Below are positions 39,763 through 47,542 of a stretch of 64,000 bases of DNA, piece by piece. Where the stretch lies: positions 1,984,001 to 2,048,000 of the forward strand of contig NZ_WTYN01000001.1 in assembly GCF_009827535.1 (NCBI RefSeq). The letters run 5' to 3'. The notes under the pieces are model-generated. The model was not told the DNA's origin, ran no database searches, and worked only from the letters and a program-made list of their open reading frames with translations. This stretch comes from Qipengyuania oceanensis (GTDB lineage Bacteria > Pseudomonadota > Alphaproteobacteria > Sphingomonadales > Sphingomonadaceae). The translations under genes were made by a program, and so were the position numbers. Numbering within the stretch: position 1 is the stretch's first letter; the number at the start of each line of letters is the position of its first letter.

Positions 39763-40920
39763 ATGACACATTCCACCCCGACCAAGACCGAACTCGCCCC
39801 GCTGTTCGATCCCGTTCGCATCGGTGCATTCGAAGCGCCCAACCGTATCTTCATGGCGCCGCTCACCCGTTCGCGCTCGGATGCGAAGGTCAACACGCAG
39901 ACAGGGCTCCACGCCCTCTATTACGCGCAGCGCGCAGGCGCGGGACTGATCGTGTCGGAAGCGACGCAGATCAGCCAGCAGGGACAGGGCTATGCCTGGA
40001 CGCCGGGCATCTTCACCGATGAGCAAGTCGAAAGCTGGAAGCCGGTGACCGACGCGGTCCACAATGCGGGCGGGCGCATCTTCTGCCAGCTCTGGCACGT
40101 CGGCGCGGTCAGCCACCCGGTTTTCCAGCCGGACGGAAAGCAGCCGGTCTCGTCAAGCGCGTGGACGCCGGAAGGCGAAGCCTTCGTCGGCGATCGCCAT
40201 CCCGATGGTCCGCAAGTTCCCTTCCAGGAAGCGCGGGCGCTGACGACCGACGAAATCTGCCAGGTGCTGGACGATTACCACCATGCCGCGCGCTGCGCCG
40301 CCGCCGCCGGCTTCGACGGCGTCGAGCTCCACGCCGCGAACGGCTACCTGATCGACCAGTTCATGCGGTCGGGCGTCAACAAGCGCGACGACGACTATGG
40401 CGGGAGCCTCGAAAACCGGCTCCGCCTGCTCGGCGGGGCGATCGAGGCGGTGACTGCAGAACTTCCGGCGGATCGCGTCGGCGTGCGCCTGACCCCGATC
40501 GGCGGGGCGGGAGGCAGCGCTGACGAGAAGCCGGAAGAAACCTATCCCGCTGCTGCCAAATTGCTCGCCGGACGAGGCTTGGCCTATCTGCACGTCGTGC
40601 GCGCGACCGATCACGGCGGTGCGGACGGCGAGAAAAACGAAGGCGACCAGATCCTCCACGACATGCGCGCCGCTTTCGACGGTCCGTTCATCGCCAACGG
40701 CAATATCTCGCCCGAACTCGGCGCCACATGGATCGCCGACGGCCATGCCGATGCCATCGCTTTCGGGCGCATGTTCCTCGCCAATCCCGACCTGCCGGAA
40801 CGGATCGCGCAGGACGGTCCCTATAACGAGGACAACCCCGACACATATTACGGTGGCGGCATGGAGGGCTACACCGACTATCCCGCGCTGGAGAAGGTGG
40901 ACGATCCGCTGCCGTGCTGA
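39763..40920 (+). CDS. Old yellow enzyme family alkene reductase
   Basis: A 385-residue FMN-dependent ene reductase that uses NAD(P)H to reduce activated double bonds, such as enones, maleimides or nitrate esters. The fold starts with LFDPVRIGAFEAPNRIFMAPLTRSR. The substrate-binding His-Asn pair is in GVELHAANGYLIDQFM, the segment FCQLWHVGAVSH is typical of the classical NemA/XenB group, and the FMN phosphate site near the C-terminus has FIANGNISPE with AIAFGRMFLANPDLPER. A perfect EcfG-type promoter lies just upstream, in keeping with a role against electrophile or oxidative stress. The stop overlaps the GTG start of nth, so the two are co-translated. Confidence 0.94.
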   Translation: MTHSTPTKTELAPLFDPVRIGAFEAPNRIFMAPLTRSRSDAKVNTQTGLHALYYAQRAGAGLIVSEATQISQQGQGYAWTPGIFTDEQVESWKPVTDAVHNAGGRIFCQLWHVGAVSHPVFQPDGKQPVSSSAWTPEGEAFVGDRHPDGPQVPFQEARALTTDEICQVLDDYHHAARCAAAAGFDGVELHAANGYLIDQFMRSGVNKRDDDYGGSLENRLRLLGGAIEAVTAELPADRVGVRLTPIGGAGGSADEKPEETYPAAAKLLAGRGLAYLHVVRATDHGGADGEKNEGDQILHDMRAAFDGPFIANGNISPELGATWIADGHADAIAFGRMFLANPDLPERIAQDGPYNEDNPDTYYGGGMEGYTDYPALEKVDDPLPC

Positions 40921-41603
40921 GCGCGCCGCAGGTCGAGGAAGTCTACCGCATCCTGGCCGAGGTCATGCCGGGCCGCACGAATGGCGCGAAGGGCCCCAAG
41001 GGGCAGCCCGACGCCTTCCGTTCGTGCCTCTCCTGCATGCTCTCGGCCCAGTCGCTCGACCGGAACACGGCGGCTGCGACCCGGAACCTGTTCGCACTGG
41101 CACGCACTCCGCAAGCGATGCTGGCGCTGGACGACGAGACGATCGCGGCGGCGATCAAGCCTTGCGGGCTCTACAACATGAAGACGCGCAATATCCGCGC
41201 CTTTTGCACGGCCTTGCTGGAGCGGCACAGCGGGGTCGTCCCGGACACCCGTGAAGGGCTGATGGCACTGCCGGGCATTGGCCGGAAATGCGCGGACATC
41301 GTGCTGAGCTTCACCTTCGGCCAGGACGTGATCGCGGTCGACACGCATGTTCACCGCGTGTGCAACCGGATCGGCCTGACCGATGCGAAGACCGCTGACA
41401 AGACCGAGCAGCAGCTGGAGGAACGCTCGCCCGAATGGACGCTACGCGACGGGCATTTCTGGTTGATCCAGTTCGGCAAGCGCGTGTGCAAGGCGCGCAG
41501 CCCGCGCTGCCCGACCTGCCCGGTTTCCCATGTGTGCGAGTATTATGCGGCGACGCAAACCGCCGCAGCCGGTCAGCCTTCCGCGCCGGCTGGCTTGCGG
41601 TAG
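40914..41603 (+). CDS. nth: Endonuclease III
   Basis: A 229-residue DNA glycosylase/AP lyase that removes oxidised pyrimidines. The catalytic lysine K125 is in LPGIGRKCADIVLSF and the catalytic Asp D143 in VDTHVHRVCNR, five positions later than in E. coli Nth. The [4Fe-4S] cluster cysteines follow as C-x6-C-x2-C-x5-C (CKARSPRCPTCPVSHVC). The GTG at 40914 overlaps the old-yellow-enzyme stop by seven bases, so expression should follow the stress-type promoter upstream. The last 31 bases overlap the end of the opposing secreted-protein gene. Repair of oxidative damage fits with its partner's likely role. Confidence 0.95.
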   Translation: MLSAPQVEEVYRILAEVMPGRTNGAKGPKGQPDAFRSCLSCMLSAQSLDRNTAAATRNLFALARTPQAMLALDDETIAAAIKPCGLYNMKTRNIRAFCTALLERHSGVVPDTREGLMALPGIGRKCADIVLSFTFGQDVIAVDTHVHRVCNRIGLTDAKTADKTEQQLEERSPEWTLRDGHFWLIQFGKRVCKARSPRCPTCPVSHVCEYYAATQTAAAGQPSAPAGLR

Positions 41604-41989
41604 GGGACGAAGTCTTCGAGGAAGATGACACCCGAGAAGAAATTCCCGCCGCGATCGCGCGTGGTCACATTGTCGAGCCGGCACAGCTGGCCGGTCGTCC
41701 CGTACTTCTTGATCACCAGGTAATCGTTGTCGTCGAGGGTTTCGGGAAAGCGGGTGCGATTGACCCAGATCGTGTCGCCGCGCTTGTAGACCAGCGCGGT
41801 CTTGTCGATCACGGTGAGATTGCCGTTGCCGAAGGTGCGAATGCAATTTTCCGGCTCGCCCGCGACACGGCCTTCCAGCATTTCCGCGAGCTTTTCCTCG
41901 CCCGTCTTCCGGTCCATCGAGGCTGCCGGCGAGGCGGCAAGCAGACCTGCGCAGGCGGCGATCAGGGCGGACATTGCGACTCGGGTCAT
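41573..41989 (-). CDS. Small secreted protein of unknown function
   Basis: A 138-residue protein with a signal peptide (residues 1-24, ending AAS). The mature part has the pattern RKTGEEKLAEMLEGRVAGEP, then a Cys and a beta-rich region with TLDDNDYLVIKKYGTTGQLC and the closing RDRGGNFFSGVIFLEDFVPY. Two Cys (in ENCIRTF and GQLCRLD) probably form a disulfide. I know this type only as conserved hypothetical proteins of sphingomonads. GGAG lies 7 bases before ATG 41989. It overlaps the end of nth by 31 bases tail to tail. Confidence 0.78.
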   Translation of the reverse strand: MTRVAMSALIAACAGLLAASPAASMDRKTGEEKLAEMLEGRVAGEPENCIRTFGNGNLTVIDKTALVYKRGDTIWVNRTRFPETLDDNDYLVIKKYGTTGQLCRLDNVTTRDRGGNFFSGVIFLEDFVPYRKPAGAEG

Positions 41990-42090
41990 CAGGTAACTCC
42001 TCTAAGCGGCGACCAGATTACCAGAAAGCGCTGAATGGTGCATGAGCGCCGTGTGAGCGGGCGCGACATGAACCGGTGGCGCGAGCGCGC

Positions 42091-43515
42091 TCAGGCGGTC
42101 CCGCCGACCGTCAATCCGTTGATCAGCAGGGTCGGCTGGCCGACCCCCGCCGGGACGCCTTGTCCGGCCTTTCCGCACATGCCGATGCCCTCATCAAGCG
42201 CAAGGTCGTTGCCGATCCCGATGACCCTGGTGAGCACACTCGGTCCGTCGCCGATCAGCGTCGCCCCCTTGATCGGCGCGCCGATCCTGCCCTTTTCGAC
42301 CTTATAGGCCTCGGTGCAGCTGAAAGTGAACTTGCCCGACACGATATCGACCTGGCCGCCGCCGAAGCTCTTGGCGAAAATCCCCTTGTCGACGCGGGAG
42401 AGAAGTTCTTCCGGATCGTCGGTGCCGGAGCGCATGAAGGTGTTGGTCATCCGCGGCATGGGGGCATGGGCATAGCTTTGCCGGCGGCCATTGCCGGTCG
42501 GCTCCATACCCATCAGGCGCGCATTCAAGCGGTCCTGCATGTATCCTTTGAGGATACCGTCTTCGATAAGGACCGTTTCCGTGGTCGGCGTGCCCTCGTC
42601 ATCGATGGTGAGCGATCCGCGCCGCGCGGCGATGGTCCCGTCATCGACGACGGTCACGCCGGGCGCGGCCACGCGTTCACCGATCCGTCCGCTGAAGGCG
42701 CTCGTGCCCTTGCGGTTGAAATCGCCTTCGAGCCCGTGTCCGACTGCCTCGTGGAGGAGCACGCCGGGCCACCCGGGCCCGAGCAGGACGGTCATTTCGC
42801 CCGCGGGCGCCGCTTCGCTCTCGAGGTTCACCAATGCCTGCGCCAGGGCTTCGTCGACTGCGCGCATCCACACGCTCTCGTCGATGATCCGGTCGTAGAG
42901 ATAGCGGCCGCCGCAACCGAAGGTGCCGCGTTCGCGCCGGCCGTTTGCCTCGGCCACGATCGAAACGTTGAGGCGAATGAGAGGGCGGATATCCTGCGCC
43001 CGGTATCCGTCCGGGCGGATGATCTCGATCACGTTCCACTCGGCGGTGAGGCTGGCGGTTACCTGCGCCACCCGGGGATCGCGCGCGCGGGCCGTCGCAT
43101 CGATCGTCTCAAGCAGCCTGACCTTCTCGGCGAAGCCCAGCGAATCGAGCGGATTGTCGGCGGTGTAGAGATGCCGGTTGGACCGCTGGGGCGGCGCGGC
43201 CATCTGCTGCGCCGTCGGGTCGAGCAGCCGGAGGGTCTCGCCAGCCCGCGCGATCGCGGCCGCGCTGATTTCGTTGGCATGGGCAAAGCCGGTCATCTCT
43301 CCCGACACGCCGCGCAGGCCGAAGCCCGAATCGCGCGAGTAGTCCGCGGTCTTCAGTCGCCCGTCGTCGAAGGTGAAGCTCTCGCTCGCACTGAACTGGA
43401 GGTAGAGTTCGCCGTCGTCGCATTCGGCCAGCAGCCGTGACGTCAGCGCCTGCGCCTCGTCGGGCGAAAGGCGCGAGGGATCGTAGAGATGGATTGCAGG
43501 ATCGGCTGTGGTCAT
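42091..43515 (-). CDS. tldD: Metalloprotease TldD
   Basis: A 474-residue TldD that, with TldE/PmbA, forms a zinc protease degrading unfolded peptides and maturing microcin-like substrates in the cytoplasm. The zinc motif HEAVGH is at residues 255-260, followed by GLEGDFNRKGTSAF, and the C-terminal third ligand region GMCGKAGQGVP is present. TldE is not in the window. Its gene is the last of four minus-strand genes following two DUF4402 genes and a zinc-finger gene, but 60 bases separate it from the nearest. ATG 43515 is the natural start, with a weak ribosome site. Confidence 0.95.
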   Translation of the reverse strand: MTTADPAIHLYDPSRLSPDEAQALTSRLLAECDDGELYLQFSASESFTFDDGRLKTADYSRDSGFGLRGVSGEMTGFAHANEISAAAIARAGETLRLLDPTAQQMAAPPQRSNRHLYTADNPLDSLGFAEKVRLLETIDATARARDPRVAQVTASLTAEWNVIEIIRPDGYRAQDIRPLIRLNVSIVAEANGRRERGTFGCGGRYLYDRIIDESVWMRAVDEALAQALVNLESEAAPAGEMTVLLGPGWPGVLLHEAVGHGLEGDFNRKGTSAFSGRIGERVAAPGVTVVDDGTIAARRGSLTIDDEGTPTTETVLIEDGILKGYMQDRLNARLMGMEPTGNGRRQSYAHAPMPRMTNTFMRSGTDDPEELLSRVDKGIFAKSFGGGQVDIVSGKFTFSCTEAYKVEKGRIGAPIKGATLIGDGPSVLTRVIGIGNDLALDEGIGMCGKAGQGVPAGVGQPTLLINGLTVGGTA

Positions 43516-43575
43516 CCGATCAATATAGGGTCTGCGCGCCCGCGGGCAAACGACAAGCGCACGGATGGACTGCGC

Positions 43576-44121
43576 TCAGAAATTGTCGATCCCGAAATTG
43601 AACGTCCCTTCGTAGACGCCGGGGGCCTGCCCCGCCGACACGAACAGGATCCCGCCGGCATGGTAATATTGCTCGAGCGCGGTGGCCCTGACCGATGTGA
43701 AGATCGGCCCGTTCGCGAGGCCCGTGCCGCGCGAATAGAGCAGCGTCGCCGTCATCTGTTCCGTTCCGCCGATGCGCGTCAGCGTAACGCTCGGATCGCC
43801 GCCGTAGAACAGCACCGTGCCCAGCGGCCAGCGCGAGCGGAACGTGGCGCGGTGCGCCGATCCCCCGACGGAAGTGACCGTGCCCCCGGTCGTCACGAGA
43901 TTCGTCGTCCCGTCGACCACGAGCGTGCCGCCGGAACCCGCATCGACGAGCGGCCCGAAATCGAGATCCTCGATCACTTCGAGCGTCTGCGGCAGAACGA
44001 CCGCCACCACCGCGTCGGAATCGCTATCCTGCGCAATGGCCGCAAGCGGTGCCATCGCCAGGACGGCTGCAGCCAGACTGGCCATCCCCCTGTCGAGCGC
44101 CGGACCGGATCCGATAGTCAT
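43576..44121 (-). CDS. DUF4402 secreted protein
   Basis: A 181-residue exported protein of the DUF4402 family, beta-sandwich surface or periplasmic proteins of unknown role related in outline to pilin subunits. The signal peptide ends near residue 31 (LAAIAQ). The mature part starts with a strand containing the conserved LDFGPLVDAGSGGTLVV and ends with the family signature QAPGVYEGTFNFGIDNF. It is a paralogue of the protein encoded at 44.5-45.1 kb: both have DLDFG, a GG-rich centre and QAPGVY-GTF at the end. ATG 44121 has GGGGG about 10 bases upstream. No usher or chaperone gene is nearby. Confidence 0.86.
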   Translation of the reverse strand: MTIGSGPALDRGMASLAAAVLAMAPLAAIAQDSDSDAVVAVVLPQTLEVIEDLDFGPLVDAGSGGTLVVDGTTNLVTTGGTVTSVGGSAHRATFRSRWPLGTVLFYGGDPSVTLTRIGGTEQMTATLLYSRGTGLANGPIFTSVRATALEQYYHAGGILFVSAGQAPGVYEGTFNFGIDNF

Positions 44122-44222
44122 CACGTCATACCCCCATTTCGGTGGCTGCGTGATAAGCTCGCGCCTCTGCAATTTTGGTCAAGGGACGGAGTTAATCGCG
44201 CCCTAACGCCGACTGGCGTTCG

Positions 44223-44471
44223 TCAGCTGGCCGAGGAGGAGATGTCGCGCAGTTCCGACTGGTCGGCCCCGTCGGCAGGGCCGCCCTTCAGGATGAAGCG
44301 CCGGTCGCAATATCCGCAATCGACGTAGCCGTGTTCGTCGATTTCGAGGAAAACGCGCGGGTGGCCGAGCGCGGCCGGCCGGTAGGCTTTGCCGCCACGG
44401 ATGCCGCCGGCTCCGTCACAGCTGACGCGGCGGGTTTCGACCAGGGTCGTCTCGGGCGGAGGGATGCTCAT
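44223..44471 (-). CDS. CHCC zinc-finger domain protein
   Basis: An 82-residue protein with the zf-CHCC fold, also found in complex I subunit NDUFS6. The zinc ligands are visible as C18 in RVSCDG, H37 in ALGHPRVFLEI, and C52 and C55 in VDCGYCDRRFIL. The C-terminal part is hydrophilic. In alphaproteobacteria small proteins of this fold are linked to respiratory complex I, but a direct role here is inferred. It lies between two DUF4402 genes on the same strand; the weak hairpin at 44205-44220 just past its stop could separate it from the second. Start ATG 44471 lacks a clear ribosome site. Confidence 0.85.
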   Translation of the reverse strand: MSIPPPETTLVETRRVSCDGAGGIRGGKAYRPAALGHPRVFLEIDEHGYVDCGYCDRRFILKGGPADGADQSELRDISSSAS

Positions 44472-44540
44472 GCGGCCCGCCGATAATCCGGCGCGGGCAG
44501 GCCGTCAATCGGCGCGACACGCTCGCCGGCCCGGCGGCGG

Positions 44541-45125
44541 TCAGTTGTACTGGATATCGACCTGGAACGTGCCGGTGTAGACGCCCGGGGCCTGGTTTGC
44601 CCCGACATTGAGCGTTCCGCCGATCCGGAACTCGAAGATACCGGTCGGTGAATTGATCCGGAAGCGGCTGTAGCCGCTGGTCGCCTGGACGAGAGTCAGG
44701 TCGGGACTGCCATTGAGGACCAGGCTGGTGATCGTCATGTTGGCACCGGGCCCGGTCAGCGTGATCTTGTTGCTGGGCGGTTTCTTGATGCGGACGATTC
44801 GGCCCGTCTCGCCGCGGCCGCCGAACTCGGCCGGCTGGCACACGCCGGACTGGACCAGGCCCGCGCTCGCGGTGCAGGTCGGACTGGCGGTCGCGGTCAT
44901 CAGTACCGTGCCGGTAACCGGCGCGACGATATTGCCGAAATCGAGGTCGTTGACTTTGGTGATCGTCAGTTCGCCGAAGATCGCCAGCCGCACATCGACC
45001 GATCTCTGGGCCTGCGCCTGTGCCGGATTTGCCCACGCGAAGGAAAAAACCACGACAAAGCAAAGGCTTGCGAACAAGCGCACCAACCCTGGCGGGAATC
45101 GATCGGCGAGGCTCAGCGTTTTCAT
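44541..45125 (-). CDS. DUF4402 secreted protein
   Basis: A 194-residue exported protein, the second DUF4402 member. The signal peptide is long (residues 1-37, ending AQAQA). The mature chain has VNDLDFGNIVAP near the start, two Cys (in PTCTAS and SGVCQP) that may form a disulfide, a strand GANMTITSLVLNG and the closing NQAPGVYTGTFQVDIQYN. It begins the minus-strand group that continues with the CHCC zinc finger and the other DUF4402 gene. AAGGG lies about 5 bases before ATG 45125. It is divergent from the ABC transporter ATPase gene across 143 bases. Confidence 0.86.
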   Translation of the reverse strand: MKTLSLADRFPPGLVRLFASLCFVVVFSFAWANPAQAQAQRSVDVRLAIFGELTITKVNDLDFGNIVAPVTGTVLMTATASPTCTASAGLVQSGVCQPAEFGGRGETGRIVRIKKPPSNKITLTGPGANMTITSLVLNGSPDLTLVQATSGYSRFRINSPTGIFEFRIGGTLNVGANQAPGVYTGTFQVDIQYN

Positions 45126-45268
45126 GCAGGCCCTTGTTAACGATGGACATCGCAAGAATGCGCGAAGGATCGTGGTTAACGCGGCGATAACCGATTACCT
45201 TGCTTCCCGGCCGCCCCGCTCGCGAACAGGACTTTACCTGTGCGCGTCTGCGGCCCAAAGCGTCGCCC

Positions 45269-46207
45269 ATGTCCGACACACCTCCCGCCATCGCCATCCG
45301 CAACCTCCAGAAACGCTACGCTCCCGCCGGCGAGGGCGAGGGCACGCTGGCGCTCAGGGGCGTCACCTTCGACGTGCCGGAAGGCGGCATCTTCGGCCTG
45401 CTCGGCCCCAACGGCGCAGGCAAGTCGACGCTGATCAACATCCTTGCCGGGCTGGTCACCAAGACCGGCGGCGAGGCGGAGATCTGGGGCTTCGACATCG
45501 ATCGCAATCCGCGCAATGCGAAGCGGGCGATCGGCATCGTGCCGCAGGAAATCGTGTTCGATCCGTTCTTCACGCCGTTCGAGGTGCTGGAGAACCAGGC
45601 GGGCTTTTACGGCATCGCGAAGGAATTGCGGAAATCGCAGGAGCTTCTCGAGGCGGTTCGCCTAGCCGACAAGCGCGATGCCTATGCACGCACGCTGTCG
45701 GGCGGCATGAAACGCCGGCTGCTGGTGGCCAAGGCGATGGTTCACTCGCCGCCGATCCTGGTGCTCGACGAGCCGACCGCCGGGGTCGATGTCGAACTGC
45801 GGCGCCAGTTGTGGGAGCTGGTGATGCGGCTCCACGACGAAGGCGTGACGGTGGTGCTGACGACGCACTATCTCGAGGAGGCCGAGCAGCTGTGCGACCG
45901 GATCGCGATCATCGACAAGGGCCAGCTCATCGCGAACAAGCCGACGCGCGAGCTGGTGGAGATGGCGCGCGAGAAGATCGTGCGGGTCACTCTCGACCGC
46001 GACGTCGTGGCAGCGCCCGCGAACGACGCCTTCGCCAAGAGCGAGAAGCTCGACGAGCGGACGATAGAGATCACCTATGACAAGGACCGGATGAGCGCAG
46101 GCCAGGTGCTTTCGGTGATCCAGGAGCAAGGCTTTACCATCGAGGACGTGACCACCCGCGAAGCCGACCTGGAGGATGTCTTCGTCCAGCTGACCGGCGC
46201 GGCGTGA
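45269..46207 (+). CDS. ABC transporter ATP-binding protein (ABC-2 exporter type)
   Basis: A 312-residue ATPase of the NodI/DrrA/YadG exporter type. Walker A is GPNGAGKST, the Q-loop is in GIVPQEIVFDPFFTPFEVLE, the signature reads LSGGMKRRLLVAKAM and Walker B VLDEPTAGVDVELRR. The last 80 residues form the extra C-terminal domain typical of this exporter group. No permease gene is next to it; the following gene is a methyltransferase that overlaps its stop by 4 bases (GTGA). Its partner must be elsewhere in the genome, or this ATPase acts in another way. ATG 45269 has no clear ribosome site; the frame is open further upstream. Confidence 0.9.
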   Translation: MSDTPPAIAIRNLQKRYAPAGEGEGTLALRGVTFDVPEGGIFGLLGPNGAGKSTLINILAGLVTKTGGEAEIWGFDIDRNPRNAKRAIGIVPQEIVFDPFFTPFEVLENQAGFYGIAKELRKSQELLEAVRLADKRDAYARTLSGGMKRRLLVAKAMVHSPPILVLDEPTAGVDVELRRQLWELVMRLHDEGVTVVLTTHYLEEAEQLCDRIAIIDKGQLIANKPTRELVEMAREKIVRVTLDRDVVAAPANDAFAKSEKLDERTIEITYDKDRMSAGQVLSVIQEQGFTIEDVTTREADLEDVFVQLTGAA

Positions 46208-46944
46208 GCGCCCTCTACGACGAGATCGGCGTCGATTACGCCGATCTCAGGAAGCCCGATGACAGGATCGCCCGGCGGATCGACGCGGCCCTCGGCCCTG
46301 CGCGCACCGTGCTCAATGTCGGCGCGGGCGCGGGCTCCTACGAACCGACCGATCGTGACGTCACCGCGCTGGAGCCGTCGGCGGAAATGATCGCGCAGCG
46401 CCCGTCCGGCGCCGCGCCCGTCGTCCAAGGGGCGGCCGAGAGCCTGCCCTTCGCGGACGACAGCTTCGATGCGGTCATGGCCGTGCTGACGATCCACCAC
46501 TGGGCCGACCAGGCGAAGGGCCTCGCGGAGATGCGGCGCGTAGCGCGCCAGCGCGTGGTGCTGCTCACTTTCGATCCGGCCCATCGCGGCATCTGGCTGC
46601 TGGATTACGTCCCGGCGCTGGCCGAACTCGATGCCGCGCAGATGCCGCCGCTCGATTTCTATCGCGAGCACCTGGGCAGGGACGTCGTGATCGAAACGCT
46701 CGCCGTTCCGCGCGACTGCACCGACGGGTTTCTCTATGCCTACTGGGCGCGTCCGCAGGCCTATCTCGACCCGCGCCTCAGGAAGGGAAGCTCGTCCTTC
46801 TGGAAACTGTCCGGCCTCGACGAGGGATTCGCCCGTCTCGAGGCCGACCTTGCCAGTGGTGCCTGGCGCGAGAAATACGGCCGTCTTCTGGAGCGACCGG
46901 ATTACGATGCGGGCTACCGGCTGGTCATCGCTCCGGCGGGCTGA
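46204..46944 (+). CDS. Class I SAM-dependent methyltransferase
   Basis: A 246-residue methyltransferase with the Rossmann signature VLNVGAGAGSYEP near residue 38, a second motif in VVQGAAESLPFADDSFDAVM and the helix WADQAKGLAEMRRVARQRVV, the layout of UbiE/Methyltransf_11 enzymes. The substrate cannot be read. It starts with GTG at 46204, overlapping the ABC ATPase stop as GTGA, so the two proteins are made from one message. A C-terminal half with many aromatic and acidic residues (DYVPALAELDAAQMPPLDFY) could bind the acceptor. It is convergent with the microprotein genes 18 bases further on. Confidence 0.88.
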   Translation: MSALYDEIGVDYADLRKPDDRIARRIDAALGPARTVLNVGAGAGSYEPTDRDVTALEPSAEMIAQRPSGAAPVVQGAAESLPFADDSFDAVMAVLTIHHWADQAKGLAEMRRVARQRVVLLTFDPAHRGIWLLDYVPALAELDAAQMPPLDFYREHLGRDVVIETLAVPRDCTDGFLYAYWARPQAYLDPRLRKGSSSFWKLSGLDEGFARLEADLASGAWREKYGRLLERPDYDAGYRLVIAPAG

Positions 46945-46961
46945 CCGCTATCACCCGCCGG

Positions 46962-47117
46962 TCACCGGGCGGTGCGTCGCCAGTCTCCATGCGACTCGCG
47001 ATAGATCGTCGCTCCGCAATCCCTGCAGGTGCCGGTAAAACTGGGGCCGTCGGTCCTGACGCGATCCCGGATGGGCCGGTGCGAATTGAACAGACAGCGT
47101 ATCCACGTAAATGCCAT
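46962..47117 (-). CDS. CxxC zinc-ribbon microprotein A
   Basis: A 51-residue protein that begins MAFTWIRCLFNSHRP and contains TDGPSFTGTCRDCGATIYRE. Cys 31 and 34 form a CxxC knuckle, and Cys 8 plus His 13 could complete a zinc site. It is a clear paralogue of the protein encoded just upstream at 47199-47381: they share RC at residues 7-8, N-x-H-x-P-x-R, RV-x-TDG, G-x-C-x-x-C, IYRE and WR in the same spacing. GGAGG lies 8 bases before ATG 47117, in the identical context GGAGGTCGCA used by its twin. A TATAAT sequence stands about 50 bases upstream. Function unknown. Confidence 0.8.
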   Translation of the reverse strand: MAFTWIRCLFNSHRPIRDRVRTDGPSFTGTCRDCGATIYRESHGDWRRTAR

Positions 47118-47164
47118 GAGTGCGACCTCCACGGCACTGGACGGTCGAACCTGAGAAAAGTTCC

Positions 47165-47170
47165 ATTATA
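47165..47170 (-). promoter_or_regulatory. Candidate -10 element for microprotein A
   Basis: On the minus strand the bases read TATAAT, a perfect consensus -10 hexamer in an AT-rich patch that is unusual for this GC-rich window. It sits between the two microprotein genes, about 48 bases before ATG 47117. No good -35 is visible. Confidence 0.45.
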
Positions 47171-47198
47171 ACATATGTTTATGGCGCGCACTTTGGCG

Positions 47199-47381
47199 TC
47201 AGTTCCGCGGCAAGCCACCCCCCGGCGCCAGTCGATCCTCCCGCCACCGCTTGGGAGTCTCGCGATAGATCGGGGCGTGGCAATGGCAGCAGAGCCCGCG
47301 AAAGATCGCGCCGTCTGTATGGACCCGGTTGCGGACCGGCTCGTGCAGGTTGATCCAGCAGCGCAGCCGGTCCTTGAGCAT
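47199..47381 (-). CDS. CxxC zinc-ribbon microprotein B
   Basis: A 60-residue protein beginning MLKDRLRCWINLHEPV with HTDGAIFRGLCCHCHAPIYR in the middle. It shares the full conserved pattern of microprotein A, including RC, N-x-H-x-P, TDG, CxxC (C31 and C34 by the same alignment) and IYRE. It has a longer, Gly/Pro-rich tail. GGGAGG lies 8 bases before ATG 47381. A longer frame begins at 47480 without a ribosome site. The gene is divergent from nadB across 161 bases, and 81 bases separate it from microprotein A. The tandem arrangement indicates duplication. Function unknown; the fold suggests a small zinc-binding or nucleic-acid-binding protein. Confidence 0.78.
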   Translation of the reverse strand: MLKDRLRCWINLHEPVRNRVHTDGAIFRGLCCHCHAPIYRETPKRWREDRLAPGGGLPRN

Positions 47382-47542
47382 GGTTGCGACCTCCCGTAGC
47401 TCCATCGCCGGAGTACTACGGTGTTGCGCGAGGGCTCCGTTACAAGTCTGTAACGCGCGGGAAATTCGTCCCGTCCGCATCAGGTTCGTACCGGCCTCGC
47501 AGCGCGCTTGCGCCGCCGCGCGGCACGCGCCATGACGCGTGG

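Noticed and set aside
46925-47218. A 97-codon minus-strand frame across the microprotein A gene
   Set aside because: Another frame encodes a protein with clear paralogy to microprotein B and a good ribosome site, so this longer frame is spurious.
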